Positions 26,308-34,982 of a stretch of DNA of 64,000 nt are shown one piece after another. A program made the translations under genes and the position numbers. This DNA comes from Pseudobacteriovorax antillogorgiicola (GTDB taxonomy: Bacteria > Bdellovibrionota_B > Oligoflexia > Oligoflexales > Oligoflexaceae), in assembly GCF_900177345.1 (NCBI RefSeq), contig NZ_FWZT01000003.1:124001-188000 (forward strand), in the 5' to 3' direction. The notes below the pieces were generated by a model. The model made no database searches, was not told where the DNA came from, and worked only from the letters and a program-made list of their open reading frames with translations. How positions within the stretch are numbered: position 1 is the stretch's first letter; every line of letters begins with the position of its first letter.

Positions 26308-28123
26308 CGCTAGGCTCATCCTCTAAGTATAAGATTCCTCGATTAGGGAAAAGGGTAAACACAGCATTAATCAAGCCTACGTGAGAGTATGTCTGTGGAA
26401 AATTACCCCACAGAGTACCTGTCTTGGGATTCACATCTTCACTGTACAAACCAAGGTGATTATTATGCTGAAGGAGTGTCTCCAATAGCTCGATCGCTTC
26501 CTGCCGCCGATCAAGGTGAGCCAGTGCTTCGACCAACCAGAATGAACAGATGAGAAACGCGTTATCCGTTTTGCCAAAATCATCCGCTGCGACGTAGCGA
26601 TGGAGCAAGCCGCAAGGGTGAGATAAATTCTCGCGAATCTTGTCTACTAACTGATGAGACTTAGGATCCTCTTTCTTCAGATAACCCATGTTGATCATCA
26701 TCAGCAACGAAGCATCAAAGTCGTCGCCACCGACTGCCTGGGTATAGGAACCTACAGTTTCATTCCAAGCATTTTCTTCAATAAAGGATTCGATCTTTCG
26801 CCTGAGATTCGAGCAACGACTTTTCCGGTCATTTTGCTTAGCATCAGCAAATATTCTTTCTCCTACGAAAAGACCAGCCCAATTCATAAGTAAGGTAAAT
26901 GTATGAATCTGAGCCTTGCCACGAAACTCCCATAGGCCGGCGTCAGGAGATATCAGGTAGCGTTCGATCTGATCGATAATTTTATCAACCACATCCAGGG
27001 AAACAATTTCTTTTTCTAATGAAAACCGTTTATCGAGAAAGATTGGGCTAATAGCCAGCAAAATCTCACCGTAAACATCATATTGAAGATGCTCATAAGC
27101 CTGATTGCCAACTCGAACAGGAGGATTGCCCAAGTAGCCATCGAGATGCTTGATGATATTCTCGATCAGGAAACCATTGCCATCGATGGCATAAACAGGT
27201 TGGATGAAATAGTCTTTCTGACGAGAGTCTTCCACTAAGTTTTGCAGGTAGAGCACGAATTTTTCCAACTCTTCAAAATGAGTCAAGCGCCTCAACGCCG
27301 CAAGTGAAAACATCGCATCCCGAATCCAACAGAATCGGTAGTCCCAATTTCTTTCAGTTCCTTCCGCCTCGGGAATACTTGTGGTGGTTGCAGCGATGAT
27401 CGCGCCAGTATCTTCGAACTGATGGAGCTTGAGCACGAGAGCCGAGCGTATCACTTCAGCTTGAAACTTGGTGGGCAGATGGCAGTGCTTCACCCAGGTT
27501 TCCCAGTAATGACAAGTTTTTTCCATGAAATGGAGGCAAACTTCTTCGAGATCGGCCTCAATGGGTTGACCGAAGGTCAGAGCGAAATAAAATGGCCGAT
27601 CCACGACAAAACTCTTCTGGCAAGAAATATAGGTTAAAGGTGCATTGCTGGTTAAGCGCATGGGATATTCATAACCTGCAAATGCTATATGATTCGACCC
27701 CAAAGTCTGAGGGCTACTTTTTTCGCCGTAGTTAAGCTTGGCATCGATCTGAACCTTGCAACGCGGTCGCCCTTGAAGGGGCCTGACAATGCGTATCAGA
27801 GTCTTGGGCTTAAAGTAACGGTTGTACTGCTGAAATCTCGGGGCGAAGTCGATCAGTTCGAAGGAACCATTTTGGCACTCGAATACCGTACGTAGGACAT
27901 TGGTATTGCCCATATACTCCTGCCGCCCTGCACCACCCTCTTCGGAACAGATTTGAAAGCTTCCGCCACGGTCACGGTCTAACAAACTCCCAAATATGAA
28001 GTTCGAATCGAATCGAGGCCAACACAACCACTCAATATTCCCCGATCTGCTGACAAGGGCACTGAATTGGCAATTACCAATGATCCCAAGATCCAAATTT
28101 GATGTTTCTTTTTTGCTAGTCAT
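26300..28123 (-). CDS. glycoside hydrolase family 15 (trehalase/glucoamylase-like)
   Basis: 607 residues, cytosolic. The N-terminal beta domain begins 'LGIIGNCQFSALVSRSGNIE' and 'WLCWPRFDS'. The catalytic (alpha/alpha)6 barrel contains 'RNWDYRFCWIRDAMFSL', the family hallmark. Mycobacterial members of this type act as trehalases. The gene overlaps the following OtsA-OtsB gene, so it likely hydrolyses trehalose or a related alpha-glucoside in the same regulon. ATG start; upstream at 28266 there is a 24-bp palindrome that may serve as operator. Confidence 0.9.
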   Translation of the reverse strand: MTSKKETSNLDLGIIGNCQFSALVSRSGNIEWLCWPRFDSNFIFGSLLDRDRGGSFQICSEEGGAGRQEYMGNTNVLRTVFECQNGSFELIDFAPRFQQYNRYFKPKTLIRIVRPLQGRPRCKVQIDAKLNYGEKSSPQTLGSNHIAFAGYEYPMRLTSNAPLTYISCQKSFVVDRPFYFALTFGQPIEADLEEVCLHFMEKTCHYWETWVKHCHLPTKFQAEVIRSALVLKLHQFEDTGAIIAATTTSIPEAEGTERNWDYRFCWIRDAMFSLAALRRLTHFEELEKFVLYLQNLVEDSRQKDYFIQPVYAIDGNGFLIENIIKHLDGYLGNPPVRVGNQAYEHLQYDVYGEILLAISPIFLDKRFSLEKEIVSLDVVDKIIDQIERYLISPDAGLWEFRGKAQIHTFTLLMNWAGLFVGERIFADAKQNDRKSRCSNLRRKIESFIEENAWNETVGSYTQAVGGDDFDASLLMMINMGYLKKEDPKSHQLVDKIRENLSHPCGLLHRYVAADDFGKTDNAFLICSFWLVEALAHLDRRQEAIELLETLLQHNNHLGLYSEDVNPKTGTLWGNFPQTYSHVGLINAVFTLFPNRGILYLEDEPSDD

Positions 28124-28265
28124 CGATACTCCACTGGCAGTCAGGCATTAGGAGATAAATATTTTGGGGTGTCTGCTTCCCTAGAAAACTCGTAAGATCC
28201 CAAGATTCCGTTCCCTGTAAGCGTCACTGTTAACGACCAAGGGATCGGTATTATTGATCTCAGGT

Positions 28266-28289
28266 TTAGATATTTTCGAAAATACCTAA
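28266..28289. promoter_or_regulatory. 24-bp near-perfect palindrome ahead of the trehalose operon
   Basis: TTAGATATTTTC / GAAAATACCTAA differs from perfect symmetry at one position; the central 14 bp are perfect. It lies about 143 bases upstream of the GH15 start, between that gene and the chemoreceptor stop, so it may be an operator for the trehalose operon. Confidence 0.45.
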
Positions 28290-28396
28290 TTATATAAATG
28301 AGATTAGGCCCTAGGCAGGATATCAATGACACCCCGACGCATCCGAACACGGCAGGCGTGGCTCAGCATTGGCAATTACGGATAAGGAATTAGGTT

Positions 28397-30634
28397 TTAT
28401 GCAGCTGGAGTGAAGCTATCATCATCTGCAAGGGATTCTTCTTCCACTTCGCGGCTTGGCTGCTGATTCTTATGAGTGGCACTTATCGGAGCTGCGAGAG
28501 CTCGGCTTGGGGAGCGTCGCTTGAGGCCTTGCCCCATAGTAATCGAGAGGAACTGATCGCGAATTTCTCCGAGCTTATCGGCTGTAACATGAAGACCGTC
28601 TGCCAGCAACTGCGATTGCTGGGCTTGCTGTTGATTCGCCTGCACCGATCGATCAATTTCTTCCATCGCACTTGTTACCTGCACAACCCCTTGCCGCTGC
28701 TCACGAATGGCCGAGGCAATATCTTTGGTAGACTCTAAAACCTGGCGAATATTTTGGGTGACTGTCGCAAACACCGATCGGAAATTTTGAACGTTGGTCT
28801 CTGATTGACCAACAACTCCTTGGCTTTCTTTGATCAAGCCGGTAATAATCTCTCGGGAATGGATAATCAAGCGATCGATTTGCTCCGCAGCTTCACCACT
28901 CACCGAGGCAAGTTTAGTAACTTCCTCAGCGACAACTGTAAAGCCACGGCCCTGTTCCCCCGCACGAGCTGCCTCGATGGAGGCGTTCACTGCCAAAAGT
29001 TGCGTTTTGAATACAATTTCGTTAATCATTTTTGTCTTAGTTGAAATTTCTTCTACAAGTTTGATAATCTCGTTATTTTTTGCAACACCCTCACCGATGC
29101 GATTAAAAGAATGGTTCATGGTTTCTAGCTGTTGGTCCGCTGTAGAGAGCTGCTCCAGAACTTCATTGGACCGATCGACGACGCGATCTACCAAAGCTGA
29201 ATTGGTGGAAAGGGTGCTATTGATCTCTGAAACGGAACTGGCGTTTTCTTGTACCGCAGCTGCGCTTCTCAAAACATTTTGAGACAGTTTCGTTGTTTCT
29301 TCTTTCATCGAAGAAGCTGAATGCTCTAAGTTTTGCGTTTGATGATAAAGACTATCGACGGATAAAGTAATAAGCTGAACAAGCTTTGTAACGAGGAAAG
29401 ATCCAACCAGCAGGGTGATGCCAATGAGCAGCAAGGCGGCAATCACGATGGCTGTTACAAGCTCGCTGATACTTTGAAAGGCCTCACCTTGGGTGATTTC
29501 TGCCATCAAAACCCATCGGTGGTTAAGGACATCAACAGGAACGTAGGCACTGATCACCTTCTGGCCTTCATAGTTAACTCCGAGTTGAACTCCTTGGTTG
29601 CCGGAAATTCCCTCTCGGATAGATTCAGATTCGATTCGAGAACTTTCTGGATCGCGGAAAGCACGGCTGAGGCTCCGTTGCTCATTATGAAAACTGTTGC
29701 TACGGGGTAGACCGTCGCTCCCCACAAGATAGGCTTCCCCAGTCTCACCCAAGCCCGCCCGATCAGACATGATTCTATTAAGGCGATCGATTGGCATTTG
29801 AAAGATGAGCACAGCTACGGTTTCCCCGTTTGAGATGATCGGCGATGCGATAAAGCTGGCTGGGTCTCGATAAGACGGCAAGTACGATCGGTAGTCGGTA
29901 AGTGTAGTTTGGCCCTTTGTAGAGAAGTTTCTCGCCTTTCGAAACACTTGCGCTATCCCAGTATCTTTGTAGGGACCATCAAGCAGCGATGTGGCATAGT
30001 CAAGCTCCTTGAATACCGAGTAGATGATATGCCCCGTATCCCGATCTGCGATAAAGATGTCGTAATATCCAAAACGTTCTAGGAAATTGCGGATTTCTGG
30101 ATGAACCGAGCGATGAGTTTTAGCGTACGCCGACTGATCTCCCTCAGCAGCATCAAGAAGGTGCTTCGACCCTAGGGGGTGGCTGTTTTTATATATGTAC
30201 TGGTATTGCAAAGCCACTGCCCGCGCCGATAAGTTCTCCCAAAGCGCTTGAGAATTCAGGTTCTCGCCACGATTCTTCGCAGCATACTGCTCACTGAAAT
30301 CACCCTCGTAATATCGACTTAGCTCGGTGCGTTGTTTTTCAATATCTTTTTCTGAAAACTTATTATCTTTTATATAATTATTAAAACTTTTCTTAAAAGA
30401 TAGTGTCGCTGCTACCACCGCATCATTCTCCGCTAGTGACTGGACCTGATACTGAATGGTCTGAAAGTAGTCCTTAACTGCGGTGGCCTTATTAGTTTTA
30501 ACCGCTTCCAGGGATTGCTCAGCTAGTGATGTTATGGAATCCCGAGACTGCCAATAAACGATGATAGATGTTGTGACCACGGGAACTGTGACAGCACATA
30601 CAAGCCCCAAAAGTATTTTTTTCTTCAGCGTCAT
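28397..30634 (-). CDS. methyl-accepting chemotaxis protein
   Basis: 745 residues. A membrane helix lies at about 7-27, then a periplasmic dCache-type sensor ('YDIFIADRDTGHIIYSVF', 'GLGETGEAYLVGSDGLPRSNS') to about 385, a second helix at about 390-415, and the cytoplasmic signalling coil with the hairpin tip 'INEIVFKTQLLAVNASIEAA' and 'RAGEQGRGFTVVAEEVTKLA'. A clear HAMP consensus between membrane and coil is not obvious. ATG with AAAGGA upstream. No flagellar or che operon is nearby, but a CheB-CheR protein is encoded at 39 kb. Confidence 0.92.
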   Translation of the reverse strand: MTLKKKILLGLVCAVTVPVVTTSIIVYWQSRDSITSLAEQSLEAVKTNKATAVKDYFQTIQYQVQSLAENDAVVAATLSFKKSFNNYIKDNKFSEKDIEKQRTELSRYYEGDFSEQYAAKNRGENLNSQALWENLSARAVALQYQYIYKNSHPLGSKHLLDAAEGDQSAYAKTHRSVHPEIRNFLERFGYYDIFIADRDTGHIIYSVFKELDYATSLLDGPYKDTGIAQVFRKARNFSTKGQTTLTDYRSYLPSYRDPASFIASPIISNGETVAVLIFQMPIDRLNRIMSDRAGLGETGEAYLVGSDGLPRSNSFHNEQRSLSRAFRDPESSRIESESIREGISGNQGVQLGVNYEGQKVISAYVPVDVLNHRWVLMAEITQGEAFQSISELVTAIVIAALLLIGITLLVGSFLVTKLVQLITLSVDSLYHQTQNLEHSASSMKEETTKLSQNVLRSAAAVQENASSVSEINSTLSTNSALVDRVVDRSNEVLEQLSTADQQLETMNHSFNRIGEGVAKNNEIIKLVEEISTKTKMINEIVFKTQLLAVNASIEAARAGEQGRGFTVVAEEVTKLASVSGEAAEQIDRLIIHSREIITGLIKESQGVVGQSETNVQNFRSVFATVTQNIRQVLESTKDIASAIREQRQGVVQVTSAMEEIDRSVQANQQQAQQSQLLADGLHVTADKLGEIRDQFLSITMGQGLKRRSPSRALAAPISATHKNQQPSREVEEESLADDDSFTPAA

Positions 30635-30723
30635 GACATTTTTCCTTTCGAATTCTAAGTAGGAATCGGTCAGTTACAAATTTAATTCTTTGATTTTTGG
30701 TAAGAATCTCTCTTTTAAACTTA

Positions 30724-30752
30724 TTGACAGCATAAGCTTCCCAGCTTTAAGA
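30724..30752 (+). promoter_or_regulatory. possible promoter for the four-Cys protein genes
   Basis: TTGACA, 17 bases, TTAAGA. It lies about 150 bases ahead of the start at 30900. The -35 box is perfect but the -10 box is poor. Confidence 0.3.
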
Positions 30753-30899
30753 CACCCTTGGCTCATTGCAGATCATGAGGCGATAGTTATAACTTCAAAT
30801 CCCATCATCAAATATCAGATAGATGAAGACGACATTCGGTTTCACTCCCCGTAGTCTAGGAGGCGTAAGAGAAACATTATTTACTTCATGGGAGTTATT

Positions 30900-31406
30900 A
30901 TGAAATTACTTGGAACTGTTGCATCACTTCTTTTGGCTAGCAACCTTATGGCGGGAGTCGATGTCCGCTTCTCAGGCTCTTGCGCCGATCAAGGAGACTT
31001 CGATGCCCAGGGAGCCGATGTCGAGTACTTCGGATTAGGTCTTGATCTATTTGGTGAAAACAAAGCCGAGTGCGTGATCACAACAACGATCCCAGCGAAG
31101 CGCGGCTTTACCATCAATGTTAGCGACTTTAAAGCAGAGGGTTTCGCTCAGGTTGAAGGCAGCGGCTTCGCTAGCATGTTTGTCAATCATCGATTCAACG
31201 GCCAAACAGTTCGCGGAGTTCGAGATTTCACCAACAAAACCGGCAATCTTCTGGTTGCACAAAGAGCCATTGGTGTTTCCAAGTGTGATAGCAAAGTCGT
31301 TCTTCGCACCAAACTAACTACCACAGCTCGCAATGCGGACCTTTTCCAAGACAGCGCGCAGTCCAACACTGTTCGTTACAAAATTCGCTATGTTCGCTGC
31401 CGCTAG
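30900..31406 (+). CDS. four-Cys exported protein A (DUF4360-like)
   Basis: 168 residues, starting at an ATG with GGAG 6 bases ahead (an ATG at 30888 has no site). A signal peptide ends at 'NLMAG'. The mature part has exactly four cysteines, in the contexts SGSCAD, AECVITT, SKCDSK and YVRCR. 'DFDAQGADVEYFGLGLDL', 'AKRGFTINVSDFKAEGFAQV' and 'DLFQDSAQSN' are shared in order with the protein at 32020. The whole resembles DUF4360-type secreted proteins. Two disulfides in the periplasm or outside the cell are likely. First of three co-directional genes. Confidence 0.7.
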   Translation: MKLLGTVASLLLASNLMAGVDVRFSGSCADQGDFDAQGADVEYFGLGLDLFGENKAECVITTTIPAKRGFTINVSDFKAEGFAQVEGSGFASMFVNHRFNGQTVRGVRDFTNKTGNLLVAQRAIGVSKCDSKVVLRTKLTTTARNADLFQDSAQSNTVRYKIRYVRCR

Positions 31407-31444
31407 GCCCACGATTAAAATCTATTGATGAGAGAGGAAATGAG

Positions 31445-32014
31445 ATGCAGAAACCTAGCTTTTTATTCTTAATATTGTTGTTAAGTACAGCGAGTCAGGC
31501 GGAAAACACCTCGTTTTCTCTCAATCCAGAGAAAAGCTGGTGCCAACCGTGGCCCGATTCAAACGATAGCCCTGAGCCCATTGCAGACACCGTCAGTTTT
31601 CCACAGACCTGGAAGCTAGACAAAGACCAAGACCTACTCCTCATTAAATGTCGGCTTTCTTGGCTACCCCTCCTTCCATATCTACGCGATGTCCAGGGAG
31701 GTAGCTTAAAAATATCTGGCAGGCTAGAAAGCTCTCCAGACTTTGAAGCAAAGGTACGCTGGCAATACCGATACTTTGGCAGTGGTGCTCAACCAAGCAT
31801 GGAAACCACCCTGTTTTCTCATGGTGACTTTTCTTGGGACTGGCCGGCTGCATACCAAACTGATGAGCTTGGCTGTGTGCCACCGTCTCGTCTGAGCGCA
31901 ACGTTCACAATTGTGGTCAGACGGACCAACCCGCAGAACAACGATGTCGCTGCCATCACTGTTAATACAATTAGTCCGCAGCCCCTTAACTACCAAATTT
32001 GCCCTGAAAGGTGA
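31445..32014 (+). CDS. four-Cys exported protein B, divergent member
   Basis: 189 residues with a signal peptide ending near 'TASQA'. Little sequence is shared with its neighbours, but the four cysteines fall in the same order and positions (SWCQPW, IKCRLSW, LGCVPP, YQICPER). So it is probably a strongly diverged copy of the same fold. The ATG has GAGGAA upstream, and the next gene begins 5 bases after this stop. Function unknown; co-transcription with its flanking paralogues is likely. Confidence 0.65.
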   Translation: MQKPSFLFLILLLSTASQAENTSFSLNPEKSWCQPWPDSNDSPEPIADTVSFPQTWKLDKDQDLLLIKCRLSWLPLLPYLRDVQGGSLKISGRLESSPDFEAKVRWQYRYFGSGAQPSMETTLFSHGDFSWDWPAAYQTDELGCVPPSRLSATFTIVVRRTNPQNNDVAAITVNTISPQPLNYQICPER

Positions 32015-32019
32015 AACCA

Positions 32020-32544
32020 ATGACAAAATCTATACTACTTAGTTTTATATGTGCAGGAATGCTTTCCTCTTCAGCCTTTGCAGGAGGATTTCGAGTCAAC
32101 TTTGACAAGGATTGTCGACACGGCCAGTTCGATGCTCAAGAGGGTGATATTGAGTTCTTCAATCTCAATATTGATGTCGACAAGTGGAAGATCTTTCAAT
32201 CAAAGACCTGCGATATTACAGTTAATATCCCCATGCGTCGCGGCTACTATATTGTGATCAATCAATTCCAGGTGGAGGGCTTTGCCGATATCAAAAAACG
32301 CGCTGGTTTTGCGAGCCTAGCACTCAAGCATAAGACTAGTGGTGACTGGATATTTCCCAGAAGAGATCATACGCGGAAAGATGATGCGTTGCGAGTGACT
32401 CAGAAGTCCCTAAGCCGCTCTTCGTGCTCTAAGTCGATTCAATTTAAAACAAGAATTGAAGTCAAAGCGTTTAACGCCTTGTTCTTCCAAGATGCAGCAC
32501 AATCTCAGATTTCTAGTATCAACTACGAGTATCGCGCTTGCTAG
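32020..32544 (+). CDS. four-Cys exported protein C (DUF4360-like)
   Basis: 174 residues from ATG at 32020, with AAGGTG 6 bases ahead, preferred to a GTG at 32011 that overlaps the previous stop. Signal peptide to about residue 24. Cysteines occur in KDCRHG, KTCDITV, SSCSKS and YRAC. It shares 'GQFDAQEGDIEFFNLNI', 'MRRGYYIVINQFQVEGFADI' and 'FFQDAAQSQ' with the protein at 30900, so these two are clear paralogues. A secreted or envelope role is inferred; no enzyme motif is visible. Confidence 0.7.
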   Translation: MTKSILLSFICAGMLSSSAFAGGFRVNFDKDCRHGQFDAQEGDIEFFNLNIDVDKWKIFQSKTCDITVNIPMRRGYYIVINQFQVEGFADIKKRAGFASLALKHKTSGDWIFPRRDHTRKDDALRVTQKSLSRSSCSKSIQFKTRIEVKAFNALFFQDAAQSQISSINYEYRAC

Positions 32545-32560
32545 TCACCAAGCTATTAAG

Positions 32561-32577
32561 GGGTCCTCTTTGGACCC
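32561..32577. terminator. short hairpin between convergent genes
   Basis: GGGTCC/GGACCC with a 5-nt loop, 16 bases after the stop at 32544 and 34 bases before the convergent stop at 32611. No U-tract. Confidence 0.4.
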
Positions 32578-32610
32578 TGAAACAAATTGGGATGAATCTT
32601 TGATCTCTGC

Positions 32611-33366
32611 TTACTGATCGAGAAACCAACTTGGAAGTTTATTCATACCAGAGTTTTCGAACATGTTGGGACTCGTTGCACCGATGGAAACCTCCCACCT
32701 TTCAAGTGACTGACTAAATGCGCTCGCGTTTTGGAAGATACCATTCATGTCGATCACAGCAGCAACATCCCAATCATTCAAAGGCTGATTAAACTCCTCT
32801 GCTCCGGTGAACATCAGGCTCATATCTGTTACGTTTGAGGTGTTCCAAGTGCCAAGAGCTTGGTTAAAGCTCGTCGCGTAGAAAAACATGCTGTCCATAT
32901 CAACGACATGAGATACGTCCCAATTTTCTAGGGGCTGATTGAACGTCGATGCCCCTTGAAATGCACTGTTCATATCAACGACTTTCGAAACATCCCATTG
33001 AGAGACATTGATCCGATCAAAGTCTTGGTCCAATGGTTCGATTATGTCTTTGTAAAGGGACGAAAGATCGGAAAATTGAATTGAGATCTTCCTAAGAGGC
33101 CGTGGCGTATCGAGTACTTTCTTGAGTTCCTCTCGGCTGTATACCAAAGTATAAGTGGTTTCTTCGATAACAGCTTGATCGTTTTCTGAGCCCGTTTTCC
33201 CACCATTATTGGCTGCATCCTGGGCTGGTGCCTGACTATCTGGCTCCTGAACAGGAATATACTTTGGAGTTCGAACAGGTGGCTCAGATTTTCGCGCATT
33301 ATCGCCCTTGCTGCCTCCGCAAGAAGACATTAGTCCCATAATTACAACAATTTGTATGGATCGCAT
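32611..33366 (-). CDS. BspA/DUF285-repeat lipoprotein
   Basis: 251 residues. Signal peptide with lipobox (MSSC), a Pro/Ser-rich linker to about residue 75, then a BspA-type (DUF285) repeat region of about 120 residues. Several copies of the pattern 'FNQPLxxWDVSxVVDMxxMF' are seen: 'FQGASTFNQPLENWDV', 'FYATSFNQALGTWNTSNVTD', 'FTGAEEFNQPLNDWDV', 'FQNASAFSQSLERW'. Such repeats mediate binding on cell surfaces. ATG with GGAGG upstream. It converges on the four-Cys genes and is divergent from the gene-poor stretch at 33367-33902. Confidence 0.85.
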   Translation of the reverse strand: MRSIQIVVIMGLMSSCGGSKGDNARKSEPPVRTPKYIPVQEPDSQAPAQDAANNGGKTGSENDQAVIEETTYTLVYSREELKKVLDTPRPLRKISIQFSDLSSLYKDIIEPLDQDFDRINVSQWDVSKVVDMNSAFQGASTFNQPLENWDVSHVVDMDSMFFYATSFNQALGTWNTSNVTDMSLMFTGAEEFNQPLNDWDVAAVIDMNGIFQNASAFSQSLERWEVSIGATSPNMFENSGMNKLPSWFLDQ

Positions 33367-33686
33367 GAATCCTCCCCATAGGCGAAGGTGTTAAAGTAAG
33401 CCAGGATCTGGAAAGCACCACTTTTACCATGCCTTTTTGATGGCGTCAATATAACACTTAACCGTATATACTCCCTATCCGCCATCCAACTTAGCCATCG
33501 GGCTTCCCTCTCGGTAAGAATTCAGCCCATACACAAAAATAGCGTATTTTTTCCCTAATATTATCTACTAGTTATTATATGTAGCCACTTGTAGCCACAG
33601 TTTCAAAAAAATACTAGTAGCTAAACCGCCGGAAAATGGCCCCTATTTGAAATATCTCTGCCGCCATCGCCAAACTGTCGAAGAGA

Positions 33687-33773
33687 ATGTTATTGGAGCT
33701 TGGAGAACCTGCTTACGAATCCCCTTGGGGCTTTAGAGGAAACACTCGTTTCGGGTGCTCTCATAATACCTAA
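33687..33773 (+). CDS. possible 28-residue peptide ahead of a hairpin
   Basis: ATG with a weak AAGAG site 1-2 bases upstream; the product ends in a Gly/Arg/Cys-rich part (PWGFRGNTRFGCSHNT). No signal peptide. The nearby perfect hairpin could close a short transcript carrying it. It may be an accidental reading; only comparison with relatives could decide. Confidence 0.2.
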   Translation: MLLELGEPAYESPWGFRGNTRFGCSHNT

Positions 33774-33792
33774 AGACATCAAACTTCCTTCA

Positions 33793-33823
33793 TTCACGAT
33801 GGACAAGACTTGTCCATCGTGAA
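33793..33823. terminator. perfect 15-bp hairpin
   Basis: Arms TTCACGATGGACAAG and CTTGTCCATCGTGAA around a single A, followed on the plus strand by CTATTTT. It is the strongest symmetry in the gap and lies 80 bases before the rhomboid start, where neither flanking gene needs a terminator. It could end a small transcript, or act as a 5'-leader element or protein-binding site. Confidence 0.6.
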
Positions 33824-33902
33824 CTATTTTCCCAGAAAAAAGCAATTTCTTGAGGTATAGTAGGCCCGGAAAATCTGATTGGCTCGTGACTAGGATGAAC
33901 AG

Positions 33903-34964
33903 ATGCAATGCCCCAATGATAAATCGCCTCTCTCATATTTCGATCATATCTATAGCTGTTCAAGCTGCCACGGAAGCTTTCACAAGCGCGAAGGACTCGG
34001 TCAAAGTCTGTATCATAATTTAGGTGAGATGTTTCGTAAGAGATCTGTTGAGCAGCAAAAAACCTGCCCTCATTGCCAATCCAAAATGCTAGAGATCGAG
34101 CACCAAAGTGACGAGCTTCATCTCGATATCTGTCTATCTTGCCAAGGCATATGGTTTGACTATGGAGAGATTCCACACCTTGAACGCTACATCAAGCAAA
34201 GGTTAAAGCGCCCCCAGCGCTATCTCGATGTCAAAAAGAGATTACAAGAATCTGCGGTTCAGACTCTCTATAAACGTTATCTCAATACCCCAGGTGATCG
34301 GAGTGATCCAAGCAAACTAGAAATCCTTTTTCAAATCTTATCGAGCCTGCCACTGGAGCGAAATTTACGACCGATCAAAACCCCTGTCACCGTGTTTGCA
34401 TTGATAGCCATTAATATCATGATTTTCGCGCTAAGCTACAACACAGGCTTGGGTGAAGTGTTTCAATCCTGGGCTTTTATTCCTGGGCAATCACCTGCCT
34501 TCCCTAATATTCTTTACTCCATGTTTCTACACGGAGGATTTCTTCACCTTTTAGGCAATATGTACTTTTTATGGATCATGGGCGATAATGTGGAAGACTT
34601 AATGGGGCCAGCCAACTTCCTCTTGATATATTTTCTTGCTGGCTTTCTAGGTTTTGTCGCATCAGAGATCTCTGGTCCAGCAGGCGTTCCCCATGTGGGA
34701 GCAAGCGGAGCGGTGGCAGGTATCATGGCCGCGTACCTCCTGCTATTTCCCAAAGCAAAGTTCCTGCTCCGCTTTTTTCTTGTGATTGTAATTCCGATCT
34801 CATCACTATTTTATATTTTGTTCTGGTTCGGCATGAATGTGGTCAATTTTGTGGTTTTCAAGCAGGCTGGGGTTGCCTGGAGCGCTCATATCGTAGGATT
34901 TATTGTTGGGTTTATTGGCACTTACATCTTCCGCAAGCGCCACGGCATCATCGACCAGGAATAA
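33903..34964 (+). CDS. rhomboid-family intramembrane protease with N-terminal zinc ribbon
   Basis: 353 residues. The N-terminal part (about 1-95) carries zinc-ribbon cysteines (C3, C19/C22, C55/C58, C77/C80), with 'CLSCQGIWFDYGEI' typical of zf-TFIIB-like modules. After a linker, six or more membrane helices (about 160-345) form a rhomboid domain: 'HGGFLHLLGNMYFL', the GxSG motif 'GASGAVAGI' with Ser268, and His329 in 'SAHIVGF'. Serine protease within the membrane; substrate unknown. ATG with AGGATG upstream. It converges with the potassium genes, with only 18 bases between stops. Confidence 0.9.
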   Translation: MQCPNDKSPLSYFDHIYSCSSCHGSFHKREGLGQSLYHNLGEMFRKRSVEQQKTCPHCQSKMLEIEHQSDELHLDICLSCQGIWFDYGEIPHLERYIKQRLKRPQRYLDVKKRLQESAVQTLYKRYLNTPGDRSDPSKLEILFQILSSLPLERNLRPIKTPVTVFALIAINIMIFALSYNTGLGEVFQSWAFIPGQSPAFPNILYSMFLHGGFLHLLGNMYFLWIMGDNVEDLMGPANFLLIYFLAGFLGFVASEISGPAGVPHVGASGAVAGIMAAYLLLFPKAKFLLRFFLVIVIPISSLFYILFWFGMNVVNFVVFKQAGVAWSAHIVGFIVGFIGTYIFRKRHGIIDQE

Positions 34965-34982
34965 CCGCACCCTGGTCCTTGC

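Larger units (their letters stand above)
33367..33902. other. 536-bp gene-poor stretch with a strong hairpin
   Basis: This divergent gap is AT-rich at 33520-33620, where the tandem repeat TGTAGCCACT (two copies) and TATTAT boxes suggest promoters. It holds a possible 28-residue reading (33687) and a perfect 15-bp hairpin (33793). No tRNA or known small RNA is recognised. Confidence 0.6.

Noticed and set aside
28830-29282. 150-codon reading on the plus strand inside the chemoreceptor gene
   Set aside because: It lies antisense to the most conserved part of the receptor coil, with Ser-rich shadow composition and no ribosome site.
33690-34176. Two minus-strand readings (72 and 128 codons) overlapping the rhomboid gene start
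   Set aside because: They are antisense to the zinc-ribbon coding part and lack ribosome sites and recognisable motifs.
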